The notes under the pieces are model-generated. The model saw nothing but the letters and a program-made list of their open reading frames with translations. It was not told the DNA's origin and did no database searches. Shown here in pieces: positions 26,775-35,973 of a DNA stretch of 64,000 nt (position 1 is its first letter; every line of letters starts with the position of its first letter). This stretch comes from Planctomycetaceae bacterium. GTDB taxonomy: Bacteria > Planctomycetota > Planctomycetia > Planctomycetales > Planctomycetaceae. The position numbers and the translations under genes are program-made. The DNA lies in NCBI GenBank assembly GCA_014762625.1, contig JABURQ010000051.1, positions 22,296-86,295 of the forward strand, given 5' to 3'.

Positions 26775-27872
26775 ATGATGAGCCGCTCCTCCACTTCCGT
26801 CTCACGCCGTCAATTTCTGACACAATCCGCTGCCGGTGCCGCAGCGACATTCGCCGCCCCGGCCGTCCTCACCGCCGGCAAGACCGACTCCCGAATTATC
26901 ATGGGAGAAGGTGACTACAAATACGAAGTCCAGCATGCCTGGCCGCAACTGCCGTCCAAATACACCTGGCAGACCACCCATAATGTCGCTGTGGACAACG
27001 CTCAGAATCTGTACGTGATCCATGAGGGACGTGCCGATCAGACCGAGCACCCTTCCATTTTTGTTTTCGATAAAGACGGCAAATTTATCCGGGCCTTCGG
27101 AAGTCAATTTCAAGGTGGCGGACACGGGATCGAAGTTCGCGAAGAGGAGGGGCAGGAGTTTCTCTATGTCTGTGCGTATCAACAAGTGAAGTCATTTGCC
27201 AAACTGACACTCGAGGGAGAAACGGTCTGGCAGAAGTATGCTCCCATGAAATCCGGTGTTTATGCGGACGGAGAAGCCTCCAACCCCCAAAAAATCTGGG
27301 GACGCGATCGCTTCTTACCGACGAACTTTGCTTTCCTCCCGGACGGAGATTTCTTCCTCGTTGATGGCTACGGTTCGTTCTATGTGCATCGTTACGACAA
27401 AGACGCCAACTACAAATCGAGTTTCGGAGGGCCGGGCAGCGGAGAGGGAACGTTCGCCACACCGCACGGAATCTGGGTCGATGCTAGACCGGGACGGGAA
27501 GCACAACTGGTCATCGCCGACCGCGCTCATCATACGCTCCAGTACCTGACCTTGGACGGAAAATATCTCGAAACGATCAAAGGGTTCGGCTTACCAGCCA
27601 ATATGGACACCTACCAGAAATTGCTGTTGGTACCGGAATTACACGCCCGCGTATCGATTCTTGATGAAAACAATCAAGTGGTCGCCCAACTCGGTGACGA
27701 TGTCGCCCGCGTGACCGCCAAAGATGGTCGCAGCATTCGTGGTGATGAGAAGAAATGGCAGCCCGGCAAGTTCGTGCATCCTCACGACGCCTGTTTCGAC
27801 GCGCACGGAAACATATTTGTGGCCGAATGGGTACAGACCGGGCGCGTCAGTAAGCTCAGGCGATTGAGTTAG
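26775..27872 (+). CDS. Tat-exported NHL-repeat beta-propeller protein
   Basis: A 365-residue protein. The N-terminus S-R-R-Q-F-L-T-Q-S-A-A-G is a twin-arginine signal, cleaved near A-V-L-T-A. The mature part carries NHL-like repeats, seen as F-V-F-D-K-D-G-K-F-I-R-A-F-G and L-D-G-K-Y-L-E-T-I-K-G-F-G. NHL propellers bind ligands or act as lyases in related enzymes; no catalytic set could be assigned. Either ATG 26775 or 26778 may be used. It follows aroC by 96 bases and converges with the cytochrome gene, only 15 bases between their stops. Confidence 0.82.
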   Translation: MMSRSSTSVSRRQFLTQSAAGAAATFAAPAVLTAGKTDSRIIMGEGDYKYEVQHAWPQLPSKYTWQTTHNVAVDNAQNLYVIHEGRADQTEHPSIFVFDKDGKFIRAFGSQFQGGGHGIEVREEEGQEFLYVCAYQQVKSFAKLTLEGETVWQKYAPMKSGVYADGEASNPQKIWGRDRFLPTNFAFLPDGDFFLVDGYGSFYVHRYDKDANYKSSFGGPGSGEGTFATPHGIWVDARPGREAQLVIADRAHHTLQYLTLDGKYLETIKGFGLPANMDTYQKLLLVPELHARVSILDENNQVVAQLGDDVARVTAKDGRSIRGDEKKWQPGKFVHPHDACFDAHGNIFVAEWVQTGRVSKLRRLS

Positions 27873-27887
27873 CGAGCCGATCGAGTT

Positions 27888-28403
27888 TCACGGCGTCAAA
27901 ATATGGCGCCCGTTTTCAAACTGCTTGTGGCATCCGTTACAGCTATTCAACATCGCTTTGTAATGCTTGGTCGCGGCGTCAAAATCCTTGCCGCGTGCTG
28001 CGGTGTAGAATGCTTTGCCGTGCTGGCGGACTTCAACGCAGTGTGCGTTCCAGTCTTCCACATCTTCTTCCGGGGGCCGCATCATGATCAGGTTGGCGGC
28101 TTCCGCCAGTGAGAGAGAATCGGCTTTGATCGCTTTCCATGCCGCATTGTCCTCGGGAGTTTTTGCCATCACGACTTTGAGTCGTTTATAGGTCGGTTGA
28201 AAAACATACTCCATGAATTCGTGCATGTCTTCCTCGACAGGAACCAGCTCGTCTCCTTCTTCAAGAGCCACCGGTTGAGTCGGCACGCTCGATGATTTTT
28301 TCTCGCCGCCAACCGAAGGTTGAGGCACAAAAACGGTTCCCATCAAGCAGGAAACCACAGCCAGAACGGTAAAAGCCAGAATTAATGAGGGGCGAGTATG
28401 CAT
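27888..28403 (-). CDS. Exported cytochrome c'-like (class II) haem protein
   Basis: About 171 residues with a signal peptide (residues 1 to about 33). A single haem motif, C-N-G-C-H, lies 17 residues from the C-terminus, and the region before it is helical, which is the layout of cytochrome c' / c-556 four-helix proteins. The fold suggests gas binding or electron transfer in the periplasm. ATG 28403 is preferred to the TTG at 28430 because GGAG lies nine bases upstream. The gene is transcribed away from the EEP protein gene. Confidence 0.82.
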   Translation of the reverse strand: MHTRPSLILAFTVLAVVSCLMGTVFVPQPSVGGEKKSSSVPTQPVALEEGDELVPVEEDMHEFMEYVFQPTYKRLKVVMAKTPEDNAAWKAIKADSLSLAEAANLIMMRPPEEDVEDWNAHCVEVRQHGKAFYTAARGKDFDAATKHYKAMLNSCNGCHKQFENGRHILTP

Positions 28404-28606
28404 CTCTTGTCTCTCCGTATTCTCTCTCAATGAAGGATCATAGGTGTTTCCTCAAGACTGAGCCATCGATCGCGATAAATCAAGGCTTAAAGTAGGTGAC
28501 GTCGATGACGGGGACTCATCTGGACCCGATTTCTGACATGTTCTACTCTTTCCCGCTCAATGGATTGAGCGTTCCCCCATCCACAGTTGAAAGGATTCGC
28601 AAGACG

Positions 28607-29608
28607 ATGGCCAATAGACGGCGTAAGTCTCGTGGCAGCAGCATCTTATCGACAATCATCGCATTTCTACTCATCCTCGGAATCGGTGTTGTCAATTTTT
28701 ATAACGGTGAGTTTGACCGAACGAGTGTCTGGGACTGGTTGTCCGATTTACGAGGTCCGCGTGTGGAACAGCGCGAAGCCTCGGTCCCGGTTCCCAAAGC
28801 CCCTCAAACCATTCGACTCGGCACCTTCAATATCCAGGTCTTCGGAAAGAGCAAGCTCGGCAAGCCCGATGTCATGGGAATTCTGGCGGATGTCGCACGA
28901 CAATTCGATGTTCTGGCCATCCAGGAGATTCGGACTCAGGATGACAGCCATCTCGATCAATTCCTGCGCATGGTCAACCAGACCGGCCGTCAATATCGCG
29001 GGGTGATTGGGGAGCGAATCGGCCGAACTTCCAGCACCGAACAATATGCGTTTGTGTACGACTCCGAAATAATCGAGGTTGTGGAGGGATCGGTCTATAC
29101 GATCCAGGATCCCTACGATCGCCTGCATCGCGAACCGCTCATCGCCAGTTTCCGCGTTCGGGGACCGCCTTCGCGCGAGCCCTTCGGCTTTCGGTTGATC
29201 AACATTCATACTGACCCCGATGAAACAAAAACGGAGTTGGACGCGTTGGCGGATGTCTTCGCCGTCGTCCAACAATCACCGGGAGACGACGATACGATTC
29301 TTCTGGGGGATTTGAATGTCGATGTGCGAAATTTCGGTCGTCTCTCTTTGCTGCCGGGAATCTCACCCGTAATTCGTGACCAGAATACCAATACACGCGG
29401 CACCTCCCAAATGGATAACATCGTTGTCGATCAACGTTATACGATCGAGATGACGGGACAAGCAGGCGTCATGGACCTCATGGAAATGTACGGCCTGTCT
29501 CGAGAGAACGCCCTGAAAGTCTCCGACCATCTTCCCGTGTGGGCCGACTTCTCCATGTTTGAAGGAGATCGCGGTCCCATGGCCTCTTCGTCCCCTGAAT
29601 TGAATTGA
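28607..29608 (+). CDS. Membrane-anchored endonuclease/exonuclease/phosphatase family protein
   Basis: About 333 residues: a basic N-terminus, one transmembrane helix (I-L-S-T-I-I-A-F-L-L-I-L-G-I-G), then a DNase-I-like EEP domain. Conserved features are T-F-N-I-Q-V-F-G, the metal-ligand Glu in A-I-Q-E-I, the N-I-H-T-D-P-D block, the G-D-L-N-V-D block, and the terminal S-D-H-L-P-V-W with the catalytic His. Substrate could be DNA, phospholipid headgroup or phosphoester; the anchor points outside the cytoplasm. The frame opens 37 codons earlier (28496), and GTG/ATG starts there are possible. Confidence 0.82.
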   Translation: MANRRRKSRGSSILSTIIAFLLILGIGVVNFYNGEFDRTSVWDWLSDLRGPRVEQREASVPVPKAPQTIRLGTFNIQVFGKSKLGKPDVMGILADVARQFDVLAIQEIRTQDDSHLDQFLRMVNQTGRQYRGVIGERIGRTSSTEQYAFVYDSEIIEVVEGSVYTIQDPYDRLHREPLIASFRVRGPPSREPFGFRLINIHTDPDETKTELDALADVFAVVQQSPGDDDTILLGDLNVDVRNFGRLSLLPGISPVIRDQNTNTRGTSQMDNIVVDQRYTIEMTGQAGVMDLMEMYGLSRENALKVSDHLPVWADFSMFEGDRGPMASSSPELN

Positions 29609-29634
29609 ACCACCGCCTGTCAGAGATCTTGATT

Positions 29635-30162
29635 ATGATCAAATTCCCAATAACGTCCGCCTGTTTCCTCCTGATCTTCTCCGGCTCCCTGTTCGTGGCG
29701 GGATGTCGATCGACCGCCGGTGTCAGCGACTTCGAGAACGACCAAACTACGCAAACAGCTTCCGAAGCGGACCTGATTCAGGCGAGTTTTCGTGTCGAAG
29801 GCCCGGATGGAAAGAACGCGGAAACAGATTTTCGATCGACCTCTTCCGGATTGAAATATCGCGTTCTCAGGCAGGGAAATGGGAAGCGCCCTACCGAATA
29901 CGACCGGGTTCAGGTGAGTTATCGAGGCTGGCTGGATGATGGAACCGTCTTCGATTCCTCCTACGAGCGCGGCAAGCCGATCACCTTCAAACTGAGGAAC
30001 GTCGTTCCCGGCTGGACGGAGGGAATGCAGTACGTTTCGGAGGGGGGGGAAATCGAACTGGAAATTCCGTCCAGTCTCGGCTACGGAGCTCAGGGTTCTC
30101 CTCCCTCAGTCCCTCCGTTTTCCACGCTCCACTTTATCGTCGAACTGCACGAAGTGTTTTAA
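29635..30162 (+). CDS. FKBP-type peptidyl-prolyl isomerase lipoprotein
   Basis: A 175-residue lipoprotein: signal with lipobox F-V-A-G-C at about 18-22, a short linker, then one FKBP domain from about residue 75 to the end. FKBP signatures: V-S-Y-R-G-W-L-D-D-G-T-V-F-D-S-S, V-P-G-W-T-E-G-M, L-G-Y-G-A-Q-G and the closing F-I-V-E-L. It should catalyse prolyl cis-trans isomerisation and assist folding of exported proteins. It follows the EEP gene by 26 bases, so the two are probably co-transcribed. Confidence 0.92.
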   Translation: MIKFPITSACFLLIFSGSLFVAGCRSTAGVSDFENDQTTQTASEADLIQASFRVEGPDGKNAETDFRSTSSGLKYRVLRQGNGKRPTEYDRVQVSYRGWLDDGTVFDSSYERGKPITFKLRNVVPGWTEGMQYVSEGGEIELEIPSSLGYGAQGSPPSVPPFSTLHFIVELHEVF

Positions 30163-30221
30163 GAAGCGATGGCCTGAATTGTTCGTAGGGAAACCGATAA
30201 GTCCGAGCGTCTCCACAACAC

Positions 30222-31661
30222 TCAGGAGACCCCCACTTTGGTTGAGTCGGGCGTTGGTTGATGGTACAGCACCTGCTCGGGATGATTTTCCTTCAGTCCC
30301 ATTAATTCCAGCTCACGATCGGTGATTCTCTCCACCGAATACTGTTCCGCAACAGCCCGAGCCTGCGAGACGAACCGCGAATACATTGCCCGATCCGTGA
30401 GCAAAAGTTCCAGTTGTTGTGCCAGGTCAGCACTATCCCACGCTCGAAACTGGAGCCCGGCTTGTAAACCGTCGGCGAAGGGAAGTTCGGCGACACCGCC
30501 GAGATCGGGAACGATCGCGGGAGTGGATTGGGTCATGGCTTCGACCGGCACCATTCCAAACGGTTCGCGATGAATCGAAGGATACACCACACAATAGCTC
30601 GCTCGATAGAGAGCGGTCCGTTCATCGTCGCTCAGGAAACCGGTTTCCAGAACAGGCAGCCGAAGATTGTCGGCGATTCGACGGCAGGCTTCTCGATACG
30701 AACTCCCCCACGCAGTGGTTCCACAGATCGCCAGTTGGAAATCGATCTGGCGTTCCTGGAGAATTTTCGCCGCGTACATGAGCAGATCGATTCCTTTTTC
30801 CGGATCCTGCCGCCCCATGTAGGTCACGAGAGGGCGGTCGTTCTGATATCCTTCCAGCCTGGAGGCGACCAATTGCTCGGCTCTTTCCAACGGCATCAGA
30901 TCGCTCAGTTCCACACACGCCGGCATCACGGTCAGATCGTCATCGGTCAGGTTCAGATCCTCTTTCACGCGTGTCTTGTAGTCCTGACTGACGGTCATCG
31001 ATGGATAATCCGCGTGGCGAGCTCCTTCCGCTAATGCCCGAAACAGATTCTCACGTAGTCCGATATCCTCGGCGTAATTCGAGTAAACTTCGTAGCCCTG
31101 GAAAATATTCAGGTACTTGAGTTCGTGATTTACGTATGGTTTGACGGCGTGACAGAATGGGCCGAAAATCGACAAATTCGGGAGCAGGTGTGTAATCTTT
31201 TCCCGGTTGATGATGCGGGCAAAGCGTTTCAGCATGCCCGGATCTGTCTCCACCCCGCGACAGACGTGTCGAATCAAACCATTCAGCGACCATTTGATGA
31301 AGTCGAATCCCCCCAGCCCTTTTTGATACATCTGCAATCGCATCTTTTGCGGAAAGAGGGACGTGAAAGCAGTTCCGGCAAAGTCGTCGATCGGGCTGAT
31401 CTTCCAGCGAAAGATATTTTGCAGGATTCCGTTATAACGTGCGGCACTGAAAAACTTGTGATGAACGATGTCTGGATGAATATCGAACGGGCAACTTTCA
31501 TCAATCGCCCAGAAAATATGAACTCGGTAGCCCCGTTCAGCCAATTCATTGGCAATTCGCAGATCACGGATAACGGAACCGACCATCGCCCCGCCAATCA
31601 TTATCAACCCGAAGCTGGGTGTCGGGCTTGGAATCGAGTCGCAATGGATTGACGTGTTCAT
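30222..31661 (-). CDS. Glycosyltransferase family 4
   Basis: A 479-residue GT-B enzyme. The N-terminal half (G-L-I-M-I-G-G-A-M-V-G-S-V-I) resembles an acceptor-binding Rossmann domain. The C-terminal donor domain from about 275 contains T-Y-M-G-R-Q-D-P-E-K-G-I-D and an intact E-P-F-G-M-V-P-V-E (E-x7-E), unlike the enzyme at 1199. No transmembrane segment. Acceptor and sugar are unknown. Neighbours (FKBP lipoprotein, converging; dehydrogenase upstream) give no pathway. Confidence 0.87.
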   Translation of the reverse strand: MNTSIHCDSIPSPTPSFGLIMIGGAMVGSVIRDLRIANELAERGYRVHIFWAIDESCPFDIHPDIVHHKFFSAARYNGILQNIFRWKISPIDDFAGTAFTSLFPQKMRLQMYQKGLGGFDFIKWSLNGLIRHVCRGVETDPGMLKRFARIINREKITHLLPNLSIFGPFCHAVKPYVNHELKYLNIFQGYEVYSNYAEDIGLRENLFRALAEGARHADYPSMTVSQDYKTRVKEDLNLTDDDLTVMPACVELSDLMPLERAEQLVASRLEGYQNDRPLVTYMGRQDPEKGIDLLMYAAKILQERQIDFQLAICGTTAWGSSYREACRRIADNLRLPVLETGFLSDDERTALYRASYCVVYPSIHREPFGMVPVEAMTQSTPAIVPDLGGVAELPFADGLQAGLQFRAWDSADLAQQLELLLTDRAMYSRFVSQARAVAEQYSVERITDRELELMGLKENHPEQVLYHQPTPDSTKVGVS

Positions 31662-31814
31662 GAGAATGTGCTTTTAAAGCGACGTGAAGGGGAAGTTATC
31701 TTCACTTAATATCGGGTAGATTGACAATCTTCATCCAGTTTGGTTGCCCGTTTTCCCCTATGCCGCCAGCAATCTTACTCCGGCTTGCCTATCCTACCGC
31801 CATTTTCCGCCTTT

Positions 31815-32693
31815 TTAAGTCCAATAAGCCCTGATGACCGCACTATTATCCAATTCTCCCCATCCCTCATGGTGGCATTTCTCCAAGATTTGATCGTGCA
31901 ATTGAGTCAGCGGAAGGTGGGTCTTCCGCTTCCGGCTCTCCTCGAGAATTAAACGCACATCCTTCCAGTGCTGGTCCAGGCGAGCTTGCGGCGTCCATTC
32001 CTGCGAGACCATTTTGGCCCCTTTTGTGGTCATGACGTGTGACCGCGCCGGTCCTGCCTGTAAGACCTCCAAAGTTGCTTGCAGATCAAATCCCAACGTC
32101 TTGGCAAACGATAACCCCTCTGCCAGCGCCAGTCTTTCGAGCCCCAGAACCAGATTCGTCACCAGTTTCATGCGGGCGCCCTGCCCAGCCGGTCCCACAT
32201 GAAAGACCTGTCGGCTGACGTCTTCCAATACCGATCTGTTCGTTTCCACGGCCTCAACAGTTCCCCCTACCAGAAGAATCGCATCTCCTGCTTCCGCTTC
32301 CGAAGAAGCCCCTCCAACACAGGCATCCAGATAGCCGATCCCATACTGCTGACATAATTTGAAATTATCTTCCATGAGATCCGGTGCGCCGGTCGCCATA
32401 TCGATAATGAAAGCAGGTCGGGAGTTCTCGGAAAGCTGGAAAACGGAATTCAGGACTTCGCGGGAAACGTCGGCTTCAGGGAGACAAAACACAGAACGCT
32501 CGCTCGCCATCAGGCAGGTTTCCAGATTCGATTCGACAGTCCCCCCCGATTCACGAAAGCGATCGCAGGCCTCCTGACTCACATCATACCCGATCACTTC
32601 CCAATCCATCTTTTTCCACCGACGTGCAACCGCCGATCCGAGAAGTCCGAGACCGATGAGGGATAATGTCTTTTGTGGGGAAGGCTCAGTCAT
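31815..32693 (-). CDS. NAD(P)-dependent beta-hydroxyacid dehydrogenase (3-hydroxyisobutyrate dehydrogenase family)
   Basis: A 292-residue protein. The N-terminal Rossmann fold starts S-L-I-G-L-G-L-L-G-S-A-V-A with the G-x-G-x-x-G motif; C-V-G-G-A-S-S-E-A-E (the substrate-binding block) and K-L-V-T-N-L-V (holding the catalytic Lys) follow. Family members oxidise 3-hydroxyisobutyrate, tartronate semialdehyde or similar small acids. The start at 32693 gives the family N-terminus; the upstream extension of 74 codons to 32915 is non-homologous and would overlap the intergenic inverted repeat. Divergent from ppa. Confidence 0.88.
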   Translation of the reverse strand: MTEPSPQKTLSLIGLGLLGSAVARRWKKMDWEVIGYDVSQEACDRFRESGGTVESNLETCLMASERSVFCLPEADVSREVLNSVFQLSENSRPAFIIDMATGAPDLMEDNFKLCQQYGIGYLDACVGGASSEAEAGDAILLVGGTVEAVETNRSVLEDVSRQVFHVGPAGQGARMKLVTNLVLGLERLALAEGLSFAKTLGFDLQATLEVLQAGPARSHVMTTKGAKMVSQEWTPQARLDQHWKDVRLILEESRKRKTHLPLTQLHDQILEKCHHEGWGELDNSAVIRAYWT

Positions 32694-32820
32694 TGAATAA
32701 TGTCCTGTACTCGTTGTGGGGTTCGGGTCAGTTTGCTTATCCGGTCCTCGTGCATCAATATCAGAAATCGATGAACGACAGGCAAATCTGGGCTTGAGTC
32801 CATTGAAAATGAGTGTGAGA

Positions 32821-32852
32821 ATTGGGTGACGAACATGCAAATAGTCACCAAT
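32821..32852. repeat. Imperfect inverted repeat between divergent genes
   Basis: ATTGGGTGAC (32821-32830) faces GTCACCAAT (32844-32852), nine pairs with one extra G and a 13-base centre. TAGAAT at 32858-32863 could be a -10 box for ppa, so the repeat might be an operator shared with the divergent dehydrogenase gene. Confidence 0.35.
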
Positions 32853-32917
32853 CACGCTAGAATGCTCACTCCAATTTCTCGCAACACCATGTCTTCGATC
32901 GCGGACGAAAGCCACCT

Positions 32918-33463
32918 ATGACACATCCCTGGCACGACATCACACCGGGAGAAGATCTCCCGAGAGAATTTACCGTGGTCGTCGAGATACCTACCGGCTC
33001 AAAAGTGAAATACGAACTGGACAAAGAAACCGGTTTGATGCGGGTCGATCGAATCCTATATTCAGCAGTGCACTACCCCGCGAATTACGGCTTTATTCCA
33101 CAGACGCTCGCCGAAGATGACGACCCGATCGATGTGCTCGTCCTCTGTCAGGAGAAAGTGGAACCGATGGCGTTGATCACCGCCCGAGCCATCGGCTTGA
33201 TGACGATGGTCGACAGCGGCAAGAAGGACCACAAAATTCTGGCCGTTGCCTCCCACGATCCCGCGTACAACACCTTCCACGATGCCAGCGAACTTCCTCC
33301 CCACCGTTTGTCGATGTTGCGTCGGTTCTTTCAGGACTACAAAACCCTGGAAGAAAAGAAAGTGGAAGTGGATGAGTTTCAATCCGTGGAAACAACCTGG
33401 CCCGTCATTAACGATGCTCTCGAGCGATACAGTTCCCAACGTCGAAAAGGGTTCCATTATTGA
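32918..33463 (+). CDS. ppa: Inorganic pyrophosphatase (family I)
   Basis: A 181-residue soluble enzyme that hydrolyses pyrophosphate to phosphate and drives biosynthetic reactions. Active-site features: E-I-P-x-G-S-K-V-K-Y-E, the Y-P-A-N-Y-G-F-I-P block, and the metal-binding signature D-D-D-P-I-D-V-L-V. Length is typical of family I. ATG 32918 is the first in-frame start after the divergent gene; the ribosome-binding site is weak. Confidence 0.96.
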   Translation: MTHPWHDITPGEDLPREFTVVVEIPTGSKVKYELDKETGLMRVDRILYSAVHYPANYGFIPQTLAEDDDPIDVLVLCQEKVEPMALITARAIGLMTMVDSGKKDHKILAVASHDPAYNTFHDASELPPHRLSMLRRFFQDYKTLEEKKVEVDEFQSVETTWPVINDALERYSSQRRKGFHY

Positions 33464-33514
33464 TCTCGTGACCTGGTCCTGCGAACTCCTCTTTTGAATT
33501 CCTGATTCGCTCTC

Positions 33515-34948
33515 ATGGCTCGTTACTACAAATACAAAACTCCCGAGGATCTGATTCAGGATGCCGTTGAACTCGGTGATGAAATCGAGCTCAGCGAGGA
33601 TTTCTCGGCACTCTTCGAGTCACTGGAGATCCGCGGACGCACGCTGAAAAATCGACTCGCGATCCAGCCGATGGAAGGTTGCGACGGGACGCTGGATGGT
33701 TTTCCGGACGAATTGACTTATCGGCGATACCAGCGTTTCGGCGCCGGAGGAGCGGGGCTGATCTGGGGAGAAGCGACCGCCATTGCAGATGAAGGTCGCA
33801 TGAATCCCAGACAACTCTGGATTCACGACAAAACGGTCCCCGCGCTCACTCAGATGCTCGATCAATGTCGCCAGGCTCACCGAGAAGCGACCGGCTCGGA
33901 AGACGGCTTGTTAATCGGTTTGCAACTGACTCATTCCGGTCGGTTTGCCTGTAACAAACCTTTAATCGCGACGCACGACCCGCTCGTCGATCCACTCACC
34001 ATCGATAAATCGACGGGAGAGCCGATCGATGAAAACTATCCCGTGCTGACTGACGATGAACTGAAACGAATTGAAGATCAGTATCTGGTGGCGGTAAAAC
34101 TCGCCGTCCAGTGTGGTGTCGATTTTGTCGATATCAAACAGTGCCATCGCTACCTCCTCTCGGAGCTTCTGGGGGCCAAAAATCGCGCGGGAGACTACGG
34201 CGGAAGTTTTGAAAACAGGACGCGTTTGGTTCGCAACATCGTACAACGGATTCGAGCCGATTTTCCCGATTTGATCATTGCCACCCGATTCAACGCGTAC
34301 GACGGCATTCCTTATCGCGGCGAGGGGGAGGATTTTATCGGACAACCGATCCCCCACGAACTTCCTATGGTCAACGGATTCGGTATGAATCCGGAAAATC
34401 ATCTCGAAGAAGATAGCCGCGAACCGATCGAATTGGCCAAACAGATGCGAGCATGGGGCGTCGACTTATTAAATGTCTCGGCGGGCAATCCTTATGCCTG
34501 TCCCCATTTCGTTCGCCCCGCCGAGTTTCCTCCCGTCGATGGATACCACGCTCCCGAACATCCACTTCTGGGAGTGTTGCGACATTTCCGTCTGACGAGA
34601 TTAATTCAACAGGCCGTTCCCGATATCCCGGTCATCGGAAGCGGTTACAGCTGGCTCCAGGATTTCGCTTTGCACGCCGGTGCTGCGAATGTCCAAAATG
34701 GTTATGCGGCTATCGTGGGGATGGGGCGTGCAACCTTGTCTCATCCTGATTTTGCTATTGCTGTCGAAAAGCACGGCAAGATGAATCGCAAACAAATCTG
34801 TCGCACGTTTTCCTACTGCACCAATCTGATGCGGACCAAAGACCATCCGCTGGGGCAATATCCGACCGGCTGCCCACCATTCGACAAAGAAGTGTACGAC
34901 CCGTTGTGGAAAGAAGCGAAAGCCAAGATCGACGCGAAGTCGAAATAA
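33515..34948 (+). CDS. NADH:flavin oxidoreductase / old yellow enzyme family
   Basis: A 477-residue FMN TIM-barrel protein. The N-terminus (L-K-N-R-L-A-I-Q-P-M-E-G) is the FMN-binding entry strand; Q-L-T-H-S-G-R-F, the V-D-F-V-D-I-K-Q-C-H block with the substrate-binding His, and G-S-G-Y-S-W-L near the C-terminus follow. Homologues reduce activated C=C bonds or act as dienoyl-CoA reductases; the C-terminal Fe-S/NADPH half of the latter is missing, though the C-terminal tail has three Cys. Substrate unknown. Confidence 0.88.
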   Translation: MARYYKYKTPEDLIQDAVELGDEIELSEDFSALFESLEIRGRTLKNRLAIQPMEGCDGTLDGFPDELTYRRYQRFGAGGAGLIWGEATAIADEGRMNPRQLWIHDKTVPALTQMLDQCRQAHREATGSEDGLLIGLQLTHSGRFACNKPLIATHDPLVDPLTIDKSTGEPIDENYPVLTDDELKRIEDQYLVAVKLAVQCGVDFVDIKQCHRYLLSELLGAKNRAGDYGGSFENRTRLVRNIVQRIRADFPDLIIATRFNAYDGIPYRGEGEDFIGQPIPHELPMVNGFGMNPENHLEEDSREPIELAKQMRAWGVDLLNVSAGNPYACPHFVRPAEFPPVDGYHAPEHPLLGVLRHFRLTRLIQQAVPDIPVIGSGYSWLQDFALHAGAANVQNGYAAIVGMGRATLSHPDFAIAVEKHGKMNRKQICRTFSYCTNLMRTKDHPLGQYPTGCPPFDKEVYDPLWKEAKAKIDAKSK

Positions 34949-35190
34949 CGACTTCTCAGCCCGCGAGAATTAAGCGACCTGGATTTCCTGACTCCCAAAC
35001 CGTGAGATGGAAATTCTGTGAACCTTTGGTTCGCTGGTTGCGTCCATCCAAGTGTGGCCGGAATGCCCCTAGTTTTCGCTGGTCAATTTCTGCCGGTTGA
35101 CAATAATTTGAGCAGAAAAAACAGTACTTCCCGTTGGGTTGTAATCAGATTCACGGATGGTATCATTTTCCTTCCGCTTTCGGGCGGAAT

Positions 35191-35263
<73 letters not shown>

Positions 35264-35301
35264 TTTCTTTTTGGCCTCTGCCCCGCCGATGATGCGAGAC
35301 C

Positions 35302-35973
35302 ATGACCGCATCCGAATCCACTCTTCCCGATCCCTACCGCCGGAATCCGATCTGGTTCGGGTTTCAAATTCTAATGAGGATCTCGTTCGCGATTCTGTTT
35401 CGTTACCGCGCTCGGCATCCGGAACGGATCCCGGAATCCACCGGAGGCTTGATCCTCGGCAACCATCAGTCATTTCTCGATCCACTTCTGATTGGTTTAC
35501 CATTACAACGTCCGGTCAGTTACATTGCCCGTGAGAATCTTTTTCAAATCCCGATCATCGGATGGATCCTGCGGCGAACTTATGTGATGCCCATCAACCG
35601 TGAATCCGCAGGGTCGGGAAGCGTTCGGGACGCTGTTCGCCGAATCAAAGCGGGATTTCTGGTCGGCGTCTTCCCCGAAGGGACACGGAGTACCGATGGG
35701 GAACTGGGGGAAATCAAACCCGGCTTTATCGCACTCGCACGACGCGCACAGCAACCGATCTACCCTGTCGGAATTGCCGGAGCCTATCGCGCCATGCCCA
35801 AAGGAAGGCTCAAACTTTACCCGCGAAAAATACGGGTGGTCTACGGCGAACCGATCCCTGCGGAAGAAGTGAAACGACTGGCGAAAAAAGGGAACGAAGA
35901 GGAATTTCTCCGAGTGATTCGCGAGCATCTTCAAGCGTGCCTCAACGAGGCCAACCGCTGGTATCACTCCTGA
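35302..35973 (+). CDS. 1-acyl-sn-glycerol-3-phosphate acyltransferase (PlsC family)
   Basis: A 223-residue acyltransferase. Motif I is N-H-Q-S-F-L-D (H-x4-D), motif II appears around G-W-I-L-R-R-T-Y-V-M, and motif III is F-P-E-G-T-R-S. It likely acylates lysophosphatidic acid in phospholipid synthesis. One weak N-terminal hydrophobic segment may attach it to the membrane. It starts 38 bases after the tRNA. Its last 10 bases overlap the end of the convergent GTPase gene. A second PlsC-type gene is at 43858. Confidence 0.9.
   Translation: MTASESTLPDPYRRNPIWFGFQILMRISFAILFRYRARHPERIPESTGGLILGNHQSFLDPLLIGLPLQRPVSYIARENLFQIPIIGWILRRTYVMPINRESAGSGSVRDAVRRIKAGFLVGVFPEGTRSTDGELGEIKPGFIALARRAQQPIYPVGIAGAYRAMPKGRLKLYPRKIRVVYGEPIPAEEVKRLAKKGNEEEFLRVIREHLQACLNEANRWYHS

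Noticed and set aside
32694..32915. N-terminal extension of the beta-hydroxyacid dehydrogenase
   Set aside because: The Rossmann domain begins at the ATG at 32693; the extension lacks homology and crosses the divergent promoter region.
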